Shown: positions 1-5,754, counted from the stretch's first letter. The stretch is DNA of 8,343 nucleotides from an uncultured Mollicutes bacterium (GCA_900549975.1 URQK01000072.1:1-8343); one strand, 5' to 3'. Translations and numbers: made by a program. The notes: generated by a model not told the origin, from the sequence alone.

Positions 1-190
1 AAAGTATACGTTCTGAAAAAAAGAACAATAAGCTTTTGAAGTTAAAGTTTCTTGACAGCGACAGTACAGAATCTGTATTATCTGGTGTAAATAAGAAATT
101 TGATGTAGAAACAAATATTTTATTTGCTAGTTCTTCTTGCGTTAAATCTTTTTCGAGTCGTAATTTCTTCAAATTCTCTTGAAATGTCAT
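1..190 (-). pseudogene. XRE-family regulator, N-terminal fragment only
   Basis: The minus-strand ATG at 190-188 is preceded by GGTGAT with good spacing; the in-frame ATG at 198 sits directly against that SD and is less likely. The first ~28 residues are a classic XRE helix-turn-helix start, MTFQENLKKLRLEKDL followed by TQEELANKIFVS. The next element should be the recognition helix (S/R-x-x-I-S-x-W-E). Instead the frame becomes TSNFLFTPDN and onwards, which is antisense to the NIL fragment on the other strand, and stays open to the left edge. The gene is therefore cut at about codon 28 and could not form a working HTH as it stands. The cut is either biological or an assembly join. Confidence 0.65.
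3..182 (+). pseudogene. NIL-domain fragment, MetN-like (methionine ABC transporter ATPase C-terminus)
   Basis: This plus-strand frame is open from the left edge and stops with TGA at 180-182. Its first ~42 codons (to about 128) read like a NIL domain, the C-terminal ligand-sensing domain of the methionine importer ATPase MetN: a 'LKLKFLDSDSTES' strand, then a helix, then 'KKFDVETNILFA', matching the family pattern of F-x-V-x-x-N-I-L. A normal NIL domain continues for roughly 30-40 more residues. Here the rest of the frame is antisense to a minus-strand XRE gene and looks like noise. I therefore call it a broken gene whose true 3' end is missing. The ATPase domain would lie outside the window, so MetN is inferred; NIL domains also occur in some ferredoxin-like proteins. 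Confidence 0.55.
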
Positions 191-207
191 TTTTCCATCA
201 CCACTTT

Positions 208-217
208 AAGTATACTT
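208..217. promoter_or_regulatory. AAGTATACTT palindrome over -10 of the XRE fragment
   Basis: A perfect 10-bp palindrome contains TATACT (minus strand, 214-209), a possible -10 box 19 bases upstream of the likely start codon. XRE regulators often repress their own promoters, so an operator here would fit. No strong -35 box is visible, so both the promoter and the operator are tentative. Confidence 0.3.
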
Positions 218-260
218 TTAATTTGATTTTATTCTAGTGAATTAAATTATTCACAATGTG

Positions 261-296
261 AAAAAAGAAAATAGCGGCTTTTTTCCACCGCTATTT
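261..296 (-). terminator. Intrinsic terminator after the phosphatase-family gene
   Basis: On the minus strand, four bases after the stop codon, AAATAGCGG and CCGCTATTT form a perfect 9-bp stem (269-296) with a 10-base loop, followed by a U-rich tract (268-261). The plus-strand side lacks a matching U tract, so it acts for minus-strand transcripts. Confidence 0.85.
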
Positions 297-300
297 GCAT

Positions 301-1437
301 TTATTTCAATTTAAATTCCATTAAAACTGGTTGATGATCTGAATATTCAAAATTATTAACAATTGTTTTAGTTTCAATAACTTCGATATTACTAGATACA
401 ATAAAGCCATCTACAACACTTTTATAAAGAACATTTTCATTTCCAATTAAAGGTAAATCACAATCGCGACATGTAGGAGCATTGTCGCTAGTGGCTACAT
501 TCATATTTGGTCCTAAATCGGCTTCATAGTCAAAGTTTGCAAGCCAATCTGGCTTTAACTGCGTAAAATTCATCCAACTTGGTTTAGGATTAGACTCATT
601 GTATTGATAAGCTGGATTTTCATTGATTAAATCGTGATTAAAATCTCCGCCGAAGATTACATAATTTCCTTTAGAAATTTCTTCTTCAAAAAAGGTTTTC
701 ATTACTTGCATTTGCAAAGCACGAATCTTTCCACCTTTATCATACGCGGACATATGCGAATTTGCTAATACTAATTCTTTATCATTTACTTTTAGACGTG
801 AAACACTAAAGCAACGATCTAAATCAAAAAGACGATCGAATCCTTTAGATACTGGATAAGATTTACGTATTGATTCTTCAATTTTATATTTGCTTAAAGT
901 GAGTATTCCTGAATTACTTTTTCCAATCGGATCATTAAAAGGATACATCAAAAATGCTGAATGATAATTAACTGCAAAAACATTATTATAATCAGTAAAT
1001 GAATTCGTAATCATTTGGCTTTGATTAACATGATGTGAACGAGTGCTATTAGTGTCAACTTCTTGATAAAATGCAAAATCAACATCTAATTTTTCTATTT
1101 CATTTATTACCCCTTCAGTACTTTCAATTACCGATTCTTTAGATTTAGCGGTACCGTATTTGCCACTAACCTTGGTGCCATCAGCCATATAACCTTCATC
1201 CATAAAGAAAGAATAATCCGGTCGATAAGCTCCAAATCCAATATTATAAGTAGAAATTTTGTATGACTTATCACTATTTAATAAATTATCATTATTGTTA
1301 TTTGGATTTAAAACTTTATTATCGGCAATACGATTATATTGAAGTAAAACATAGCTAACATATCCACCAACAACTAATACCGCAACTCCTAAAATTGAAC
1401 TGGCAGTAATTAATACTTTTTTTAATATCTTATTCAT
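301..1437 (-). CDS. Membrane-anchored endonuclease/exonuclease/phosphatase-family protein
   Basis: Read from ATG 1437 this is 378 residues. One hydrophobic segment (about residues 8-32) is followed by an Asn-rich linker (44-54), then an EEP (DNase I-like) domain, so the enzyme is probably anchored with its catalytic part outside the cell. Family motifs are in order: TYN (N65), YQEVD (E126), NSH (H228), GGDFNHD (D265, N267) and SDHQP (D367, H368), the usual metal and catalytic set. EEP proteins hydrolyse phosphodiester or phosphomonoester bonds in nucleic acids, lipids or inositol phosphates; the substrate is not evident here. A CxxC (323-326) lies before the last motif. The frame is open up to 1533, but that part overlaps the upstream gene and a terminator, so 1437 is chosen. 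No SD is visible before it. A strong terminator follows the gene. Confidence 0.85.
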   Translation of the reverse strand: MNKILKKVLITASSILGVAVLVVGGYVSYVLLQYNRIADNKVLNPNNNNDNLLNSDKSYKISTYNIGFGAYRPDYSFFMDEGYMADGTKVSGKYGTAKSKESVIESTEGVINEIEKLDVDFAFYQEVDTNSTRSHHVNQSQMITNSFTDYNNVFAVNYHSAFLMYPFNDPIGKSNSGILTLSKYKIEESIRKSYPVSKGFDRLFDLDRCFSVSRLKVNDKELVLANSHMSAYDKGGKIRALQMQVMKTFFEEEISKGNYVIFGGDFNHDLINENPAYQYNESNPKPSWMNFTQLKPDWLANFDYEADLGPNMNVATSDNAPTCRDCDLPLIGNENVLYKSVVDGFIVSSNIEVIETKTIVNNFEYSDHQPVLMEFKLK

Positions 1438-1443
1438 GATTTT

Positions 1444-1467
1444 AAAAAAAAGAGGTAGCAACCTCTT
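1444..1467 (-). terminator. Intrinsic terminator after the two-helix membrane protein
   Basis: Immediately after the TAA stop (1471-1469), AAGAGGT-TGCT-ACCTCTT gives a 7-bp stem with a 4-base loop, followed by a run of Us (to 1444). It sits only a few bases ahead of the start codon of the next gene at 1437, leaving no room for a separate SD. Confidence 0.85.
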
Positions 1468-1468
1468 C

Positions 1469-1786
1469 TTATAATCCCAATCTTTGAGCACGACGTTGTG
1501 CTTTTTCAACATCGTAATCAACTTTTTTAGCAACAGTTAATAAAATCATTAAAGCAATAAATACGCCAATTACCATAAAAATGATTCCCCAACCTAAAAA
1601 ATCCAAATTGATTTTTAAAGCACTTATTACAGCACTTTCTGCTTTAATAATTGGATTATTACTATGTAATCCTGGTAAATATACGCCAACAGTATGTGTA
1701 ACCATTAAAGACACACCAAATAAAGCAATAACACCACTGATAATATAGCCAACTAATTCTTTGGTACTAACATTTTTCTTTTTCAT
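1469..1786 (-). CDS. Small two-helix membrane protein of unknown function
   Basis: A 105-residue protein from ATG 1786, with AAGGAG eight bases upstream; an in-frame GTG at 1795 overlaps that SD and is rejected. It has two hydrophobic helices, about residues 12-37 and 63-86, joined by a ~25-residue loop (PGLHSNNPIIKAES) and followed by a charged, basic tail (VDYDVEKAQRRAQR). By the positive-inside rule both ends are probably cytoplasmic. I do not recognise the family. It has its own promoter (1813-1841) and terminator (1444-1467), so it looks like a single-gene unit, with the phosphatase-family gene reached only by read-through or an unseen promoter. The XRE regulator gene ends ~106 bases upstream and could control it. 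Confidence 0.8.
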   Translation of the reverse strand: MKKKNVSTKELVGYIISGVIALFGVSLMVTHTVGVYLPGLHSNNPIIKAESAVISALKINLDFLGWGIIFMVIGVFIALMILLTVAKKVDYDVEKAQRRAQRLGL

Positions 1787-1812
1787 AACATTCACTCCTT
1801 AGAGACTATTGT

Positions 1813-1841
1813 ATTTTAACATTTTAAATATATACTTTCAA
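1813..1841 (-). promoter_or_regulatory. Sigma-A promoter of the two-helix membrane protein gene
   Basis: On the minus strand, TTGAAA (1841-1836), a 17-base spacer and TAAAAT (1818-1813). It lies about 27 bases ahead of the ATG, with the SD in between. Confidence 0.65.
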
Positions 1842-1855
1842 TAATTAATTATTGA
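1838..1855. promoter_or_regulatory. 18-bp perfect palindrome overlapping the -35 box (putative operator)
   Basis: TCAATAATTAATTATTGA is identical to its reverse complement. It covers most of the -35 box (1836-1841) of the membrane-protein promoter, the usual place for a repressor site. It has no U tract, so it is not a terminator. The adjacent XRE regulator is an obvious candidate ligand, by position only. Confidence 0.45.
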
Positions 1856-1860
1856 TAGCA

Positions 1861-1886
1861 AAATAAAAAGAGCATTTCTGCTCTTT
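1861..1886 (-). terminator. Intrinsic terminator after the small XRE gene
   Basis: On the minus strand AAAGAGCA and TGCTCTTT form a perfect 8-bp stem closed by a GAAA tetraloop (1867-1886), followed by a U-rich TTATTTT stretch, five bases after the stop codon. Confidence 0.8.
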
Positions 1887-1891
1887 AGGAA

Positions 1892-2104
1892 TTATTTTGT
1901 CATATCTTCGTAAAATAATTCATCTGGATGACTTTTTAGCATTTTTGCCATGCTAATCGCCATCTCGTAATCAAGACTACGACGACCAGTTTCTACCATA
2001 GAAATGTATGCCTTAGAAACATTTAATTGCTTGGCAACCATATCTAAATTGATACCTTGTTGTTTTCTTAATTCACGAAATTTAATTAATTTAGCTGTTT
2101 TCAT
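1892..2104 (-). CDS. Small XRE-family (Cro/CI-type) DNA-binding regulator
   Basis: A 70-residue single-domain protein. Residues 7-62 make up a five-helix HTH_3 fold: FRELRKQQGINLDMVAKQL, then VSKAYISMVETGRRSLDYE with the recognition helix around 30-37 (KAYISMVE), then MAISMAKMLKSHPDELF. This is a minimal repressor/activator with no sensor or dimerisation domain beyond the HTH. The start at 2104 is supported by AAGGGG ten bases upstream. It is flanked by terminators on both sides (2189-2232 and 1861-1886), so it is transcribed alone. Its target is unknown; the palindromic site ahead of the neighbouring membrane-protein gene is the nearest candidate. Confidence 0.88.
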   Translation of the reverse strand: MKTAKLIKFRELRKQQGINLDMVAKQLNVSKAYISMVETGRRSLDYEMAISMAKMLKSHPDELFYEDMTK

Positions 2105-2129
2105 ATATCAATTACCCCTTTGTGCTTAA

Positions 2130-2158
2130 ATCATAAAATAATTTTTACAAAAATACAA
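2130..2158 (-). promoter_or_regulatory. Candidate promoter of the small XRE gene
   Basis: On the minus strand, TTGTAT (2158-2153), a 17-base spacer and TATGAT (2135-2130), lying ~26 bases ahead of the ATG. The -35 box is weak. It lies after the upstream terminator, where a promoter is required. Confidence 0.4.
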
Positions 2159-2188
2159 AGGAATAAATTAAACAATTTGATAATTTAT

Positions 2189-2232
2189 AAAAAAACGACA
2201 AATTATGTCATAAATTTACGCATAATTTGTCG
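2189..2232 (-). terminator. Long-stem intrinsic terminator after the 279-residue gene
   Basis: On the minus strand CGACAAATTATG and CATAATTTGTCG form a perfect 12-bp stem around a 13-base loop (2196-2232), followed by seven Us (2195-2189). It begins six bases after the stop codon at 2239. Confidence 0.85.
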
Positions 2233-2238
2233 AATATG

Positions 2239-3078
2239 TTAATTTTGTTTAGCTTGTTTTTCAAATTCAATCGTTTCTTTAACTAATGGATTAAAAAGTT
2301 CAATCCATTTTCTTTCCGCTTCCACTAATGACTTATCGGCTGTAGCGCGAGCGTTAATAAAATAATTTTCTTGGTCTTGAAGATTTTTCTTACCAAGTTT
2401 ACCAGTAATCGCATCAATCGCTGTTTTAAAGCAATGTTTAGCCTCATCAAATAATTCATTTTCAACCATTTCATTACCCATAATTGCAGTAGATAGTTGT
2501 AAATATTGTCCTAAGATATTTGTTATAAAATTAATTTGAGGATTAGTTTGTCCTTTTGATTCATTCATTTCTTTAACATAATCTAAGAATGTATCACGAA
2601 CAGCAACTTCAAGTAATACAATAAATAAAGAACGATAGAAAATATCTTCAGCAATTAATAATTGTTCAACTCCCGCATCATATTCTTCTTTAAATTGTTT
2701 TCTTCCATAATTAATTTGAGAAATAGCAATGGTTTGGAATAATTCTCTTGTTTCAAAAATTGCTTTAAAATAATTCAATTTTTGAGCAACATCAAAAATC
2801 ATTTTATCGTTTTCAAAACTAATTACACGATCATTAAAGACATCATATAAGAAATCTTCATATTTCTCTTTAATTTTATCCTTTTGATCAGGATTTGATT
2901 TAAAAACAAAATTCTCTAATATACCATTTTCTCCAACAGCTTGTTCAAAAATTTTCTTTTTTTGATCATATTCTTCTTTTTTCTTATTTCGTCCTTCATA
3001 AGCAAAATCAAGCATTTCCCTTAAATTTTTTAAATAGAAATAAGTAACCATTTGTGTGTGTTTAAAATTATTCATCAT
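2239..3078 (-). CDS. Helical cytoplasmic protein of unknown function, coupled to the HAD gene
   Basis: A 279-residue soluble protein without signal peptide or membrane segment. The sequence is rich in Lys, Glu, Phe and Ile and looks almost entirely helical. Residues ~28-48 (GRNKKKEEYDQKKKIFEQAV) are highly charged and may form a coiled coil. The segment around 208-225 (ENELFDEAKHCFKTAIDAI) resembles a TPR-like helix pair, but no full repeat series is visible. I do not recognise the family. Two adjacent ATGs (3078, 3075) follow AGGAGG; 3078 has the better 8-base spacing. The start overlaps the last 11 bases of the HAD gene, implying one mRNA and coupled translation, so the two proteins may act together. 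A strong terminator follows. Confidence 0.8.
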   Translation of the reverse strand: MMNNFKHTQMVTYFYLKNLREMLDFAYEGRNKKKEEYDQKKKIFEQAVGENGILENFVFKSNPDQKDKIKEKYEDFLYDVFNDRVISFENDKMIFDVAQKLNYFKAIFETRELFQTIAISQINYGRKQFKEEYDAGVEQLLIAEDIFYRSLFIVLLEVAVRDTFLDYVKEMNESKGQTNPQINFITNILGQYLQLSTAIMGNEMVENELFDEAKHCFKTAIDAITGKLGKKNLQDQENYFINARATADKSLVEAERKWIELFNPLVKETIEFEKQAKQN

Positions 3079-3916
3079 CGTTTGTTCCTCCTAAATAGTC
3101 TTTGATATCTGCAACCATATCAATGTGATATTTTGCAAATTTTTTTACTTTATATGATGCATGTTTCATACAGAAACTATGTTCTTGAAATGTTTGAAAC
3201 ATGGATATATCATTACCAGAATCACCAACGACATAAATATCGTTATGATCTAAGTTTAAATAGTCACAATATATTAATAATCCATTAGATTTAGAAACAT
3301 TCGCAGCTGTTATTTCAATAAAGTTATCAGTCCAAGAAGCTTCAATTTTATCGCTATAATTCTTACGCAAATATTTTGTGGCTTCACAAGCCTTTTCTTT
3401 GCCCTTCTTACCAAGGCCAAAAAACATCATCAATTTATATACTTGACCTTTTTTTATTTCTTCATCAAATACTTCATTACTGATAACATATTTTTCAGCA
3501 TATACCCCTTGGCAAGCATAAACAAGTTTATAAACCCATCTTTTTAAGAATCCCATTTCTCCCGCTATAACTAGGCTTTGATCTTTAGACATCATTAGCC
3601 AAGCATTAATATTAAATTTTTCTTTCAATTCATCAACAATCTTTCCCACTAAAGGAAAAGTAAGCATTGATTCATGAATTACTTTGTTATCACTAATAAT
3701 AAAACTAGAATTACAACCAATTACATCTAAAGGGCGGTCTATTTTTTCGATGACTTTTTGCGCATATGGTAAATTACGTCCCGAACAAATTACCACCTTA
3801 TTTCCTTCATCAATAAAGTGTCGAATAAAGTTCACGTTTTTTCTAGGAATCATCCTAACTCTTTTCTTAGGATAGAATAAAGTACCATCTAAGTCGATGG
3901 CAAGTACTTTTGCCAT
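3068..3916 (-). CDS. Cof-type HAD-IIB phosphatase
   Basis: A 282-residue haloacid-dehalogenase hydrolase of the Cof/YidA type. Motif I is DLDGTL (nucleophile D8, acid D10), motif II is ICSGR (S45), motif III is the Lys of VSKSNG (K209), and motif IV is GDSGND (D232, D236) for Mg2+ binding. The stretch between motifs II and III (~75-205) fits the C2B cap that picks the substrate. Such enzymes hydrolyse sugar phosphates, FMN or pyridoxal phosphate; the exact substrate cannot be read from sequence. The ATG at 3916 follows GTGGTGAT; upstream in-frame codons have no SD and encode a non-family extension. It lies 53 bases after the aspartokinase gene with no terminator between, and overlaps the next gene by 11 bases. 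Confidence 0.9.
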   Translation of the reverse strand: MAKVLAIDLDGTLFYPKKRVRMIPRKNVNFIRHFIDEGNKVVICSGRNLPYAQKVIEKIDRPLDVIGCNSSFIISDNKVIHESMLTFPLVGKIVDELKEKFNINAWLMMSKDQSLVIAGEMGFLKRWVYKLVYACQGVYAEKYVISNEVFDEEIKKGQVYKLMMFFGLGKKGKEKACEATKYLRKNYSDKIEASWTDNFIEITAANVSKSNGLLIYCDYLNLDHNDIYVVGDSGNDISMFQTFQEHSFCMKHASYKVKKFAKYHIDMVADIKDYLGGTNDDE

Positions 3917-3932
3917 AAAAATCACCACAACT

Positions 3933-3954
3933 ATTATACACAAGTTGGCAACTT
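3933..3954 (-). promoter_or_regulatory. TATAAT box with adjacent 13-bp palindrome upstream of the HAD gene
   Basis: In the 53-base gap after the aspartokinase gene the minus strand carries a perfect TATAAT (3938-3933). The palindrome AAGTTG-C-CAACTT (3942-3954) lies where a -10/-35 spacer would be. No good -35 box is seen. The one-base centre rules out a useful RNA hairpin, so a DNA operator on an internal promoter is the likelier reading. Confidence 0.35.
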
Positions 3955-3969
3955 TATGATAGCATTTTT

Positions 3970-4917
3970 TTAATACAAGTAATCTTTAAAATATGTATCA
4001 ACAAGCATTTTTTTAGCCAGTTGTAGTTGATTTATCCCTAGTGAATATTCTACATAATTTTTTTTAATGATAAACGATTTAAAAAACAAATGGCAATTGC
4101 TAAAGTTTTTTTTGATTTGTTCATCAGCAAGTGTAGGAAAAAGCGTAGCAATTTTAATGCTATTCTTTGTGAAATTCATCCCAATAATTCTTTTATTATT
4201 CGATGTAGAACTAATAATTGTTCCCACTTTTCCCGTTTCATAATTAGAAACCACAATCTTCAAATTGTTTTTAAAAGCAAAATCTAAAGCATCTTGTTGA
4301 ATGATTTTAAAGCCAATATCACTTAATGCATTAGCTTCTTCATAGTTTAAGTAACGAATAAATTTAAGATCTTTATATCCTGGTGAGAGAAAAGGCAAAA
4401 CTCCATCTACATCTTTAAACAAATATACTTTAGAACAATTTAAAAATTTAGCAAATACACAAGCTGATAAATCACCACCACCTCTTTTTAAAGTAACTAT
4501 TTCTTCATCATCATTTAAAGCAATAAATCCTGGAATAACTAAAACATTATATGAAGAAAATTTATCAATAATTTTACTATTTTTAAAACTAAAATCATTA
4601 TTAAAAAATAAGCCAATTTCCTTTACTGATAAAGCACAGGTTTTAATATTATTTTGATTAAGATCATTTGCCATGACAATTGATGAAATAATCTCGCCAC
4701 ATGCTAAAAGTGCATCAACTTCTTTTTTGCTACTCATAGAACTATCAATCAAATTCAAAAGTGTATCCGTAGCATAAGGAAATCCCACTCTTCCCATAGC
4801 ACTAACGACAAGAAGGATTTTTTTATTTTTAATCTTACTTATTATATTAATTATTTTTACTCTCGTTTTACTTGTGCTCGTAGCGGTTCCGCCAAATTTC
4901 ATAACTATATAGTCCAT
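3970..4917 (-). CDS. Short DapG/LysC-type aspartokinase
   Basis: Aspartate kinase makes 4-phospho-L-aspartate from aspartate and ATP, the first step to lysine, diaminopimelate, threonine and methionine. Diagnostic motifs are MKFGGT (K7-T11), VVSAMGR (37-43), the DapG-like PYATDTLLNL (47-56), TLKRGGGDLSA (143-152) and KDVDGV (168-173). The usual RGGSD appears here as RGGGD. The amino-acid kinase domain ends near residue 235. Only ~80 residues follow, whereas typical aspartokinases (about 400-450 residues) carry two ACT domains there. This tail might be one degenerate ACT unit. Feedback control may thus be reduced or different. The start at 4917 follows AGGTG at a 6-base spacing; ATG 4923 lies too close to the SD. 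It may head an operon with the HAD and 279-residue genes. Confidence 0.88.
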   Translation of the reverse strand: MDYIVMKFGGTATSTSKTRVKIINIISKIKNKKILLVVSAMGRVGFPYATDTLLNLIDSSMSSKKEVDALLACGEIISSIVMANDLNQNNIKTCALSVKEIGLFFNNDFSFKNSKIIDKFSSYNVLVIPGFIALNDDEEIVTLKRGGGDLSACVFAKFLNCSKVYLFKDVDGVLPFLSPGYKDLKFIRYLNYEEANALSDIGFKIIQQDALDFAFKNNLKIVVSNYETGKVGTIISSTSNNKRIIGMNFTKNSIKIATLFPTLADEQIKKNFSNCHLFFKSFIIKKNYVEYSLGINQLQLAKKMLVDTYFKDYLY

Positions 4918-4961
4918 GATCATCACCTATTAAATTAAATGCACTATTAAGGCAAAAAATG

Positions 4962-4992
4962 AAAAAAGCCTCACACTAGTTAAGTGCAAGGC
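4962..4992 (-). terminator. Intrinsic terminator after hpf
   Basis: On the minus strand GCCTTGCAC and GTGTGAGGC pair over 9 bp (two G-U) around a 7-base loop (4968-4992), followed by six Us (4967-4962). It separates hpf from the aspartokinase gene. Confidence 0.85.
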
Positions 4993-5011
4993 TCGATGAA
5001 TTAAATATAAA

Positions 5012-5560
5012 TTATTTTAAATTATTTTCAGCTTGGATAATACCAAGGCCGCCATTATCACGACGATATAATACAGAAATCATATCATCATCAGCATCTA
5101 AATACATAAAGAAGTCATGTCCTAATGCTTCCATTCTAGTAATAGCTTCTTCCATAGACATTGGACTTAGTAAATAAGATTTAGTACGTACAATTTCATC
5201 ATTTTCAGCTTCTTCTTTTTCTGCTTCAAAATTTTCAAATGCAATAGACTTTCCTAAGCCATCTTTATTTCTACGATCTAATCTTGTTTTTAATTTGCGC
5301 ATTTGTCCTTCTAATTTATCAATAGCTAAATCGAATGCGGCATATAAGTCATTGTCAATTACTTCTGCTCTAAAGTCCATCATTTTAGTAAAAATAGTAA
5401 TTTCAACTTTTTGACCAGTTTTATAAGTTCTCACAACAGCACGGCATTCAACATCATCATTAATAACGAAATATTTGTCCATGCGATGGAGTTTTTTTAG
5501 TAAGGCCTCCTTAATGCCTTCTGTGACTTCAATGTTCTTTCCAATAATTTGGTATTTCAT
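5012..5560 (-). CDS. hpf: Long-form ribosome hibernation promoting factor
   Basis: A 182-residue protein matching the long HPF of Gram-positive bacteria. The N-terminal S30AE domain (about 1-98) starts MKYQIIGKNIEVTEGIKEAL and contains VEITIFTKMMDFRAEV and the basic helix KLEGQMRKLKTRLDRR, which binds the 30S decoding region and blocks mRNA and tRNA sites. A charged linker (about 99-122, rich in Glu) leads to the C-terminal dimerisation domain (123-177, IVRTKSYLLSPMSMEEAI, then LGHDFFMYLDADDD and VLYRRDNGGLGII), which joins two 70S ribosomes into 100S dimers. The start at 5560 follows AAAGGAG at an 8-base spacing; an upstream in-frame extension to 5593 lacks an SD and would run through an inverted repeat. 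It is a single-gene unit ending in a terminator. In Firmicutes hpf usually responds to stress or stationary phase. Confidence 0.95.
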   Translation of the reverse strand: MKYQIIGKNIEVTEGIKEALLKKLHRMDKYFVINDDVECRAVVRTYKTGQKVEITIFTKMMDFRAEVIDNDLYAAFDLAIDKLEGQMRKLKTRLDRRNKDGLGKSIAFENFEAEKEEAENDEIVRTKSYLLSPMSMEEAITRMEALGHDFFMYLDADDDMISVLYRRDNGGLGIIQAENNLK

Positions 5561-5578
5561 AATAGTCTCTCCTTTCCA

Positions 5579-5597
5579 AATATTGTGTAACAATATT
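5579..5597. repeat. 19-base inverted repeat just upstream of the hpf SD
   Basis: AATATTGT and ACAATATT are perfect 8-base arms separated by GTA (plus strand). The repeat ends three bases before the hpf SD. In RNA it would be a small hairpin beside the ribosome site; in DNA it would be an operator-like site. Confidence 0.5.
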
Positions 5598-5723
5598 CCA
5601 CACTATTATTTTCGCATTTTAAATAAAAAAAATATAGTATTTTAATTAGTAAGTTATTTTGATATAATTTAGATGTAAGTGGTTTCTATATATAAAAACA
5701 ATTGCTTTTCAATAAGTTTCACT

Positions 5724-5754
5724 AAAAAAATAAAAAGTAGTTTTTTTGCTACTT
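5724..5754 (-). terminator. Intrinsic terminator overlapping the metK stop codon
   Basis: On the minus strand AAGTAG and CTACTT pair around an 8-base CAAAAAAA-type loop (5735-5754), followed by TTTTTATTTTTTT. The TAG stop codon of metK (5751-5749) lies within the 5' arm. The stem is short but the U tract is long. Confidence 0.7.

Noticed and set aside
1438..1533. N-terminal extension of the phosphatase-family protein by 32 residues
   Set aside because: It would be encoded by the upstream gene's 3' end and a terminator hairpin; the membrane anchor follows naturally from ATG 1437.
3684..3875. Plus-strand open frame of 63 codons
   Set aside because: Fully antisense to the well-supported HAD phosphatase gene; no SD and no family-like sequence.
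4090..4287. Plus-strand open frame of 65 codons
   Set aside because: Antisense to the aspartokinase 3' part; no SD or recognisable domain.
4929..4961. Promoter for the aspartokinase gene (TTTAAT-like box)
   Set aside because: The box lies almost against the SD, so the transcript start would fall within the ribosome site; no acceptable -35.
5598..5650. hpf promoter with AATAAT or TACTAT as -10
   Set aside because: Only poly-T or poor -35 partners; several equally weak options in AT-rich DNA, so none is called.
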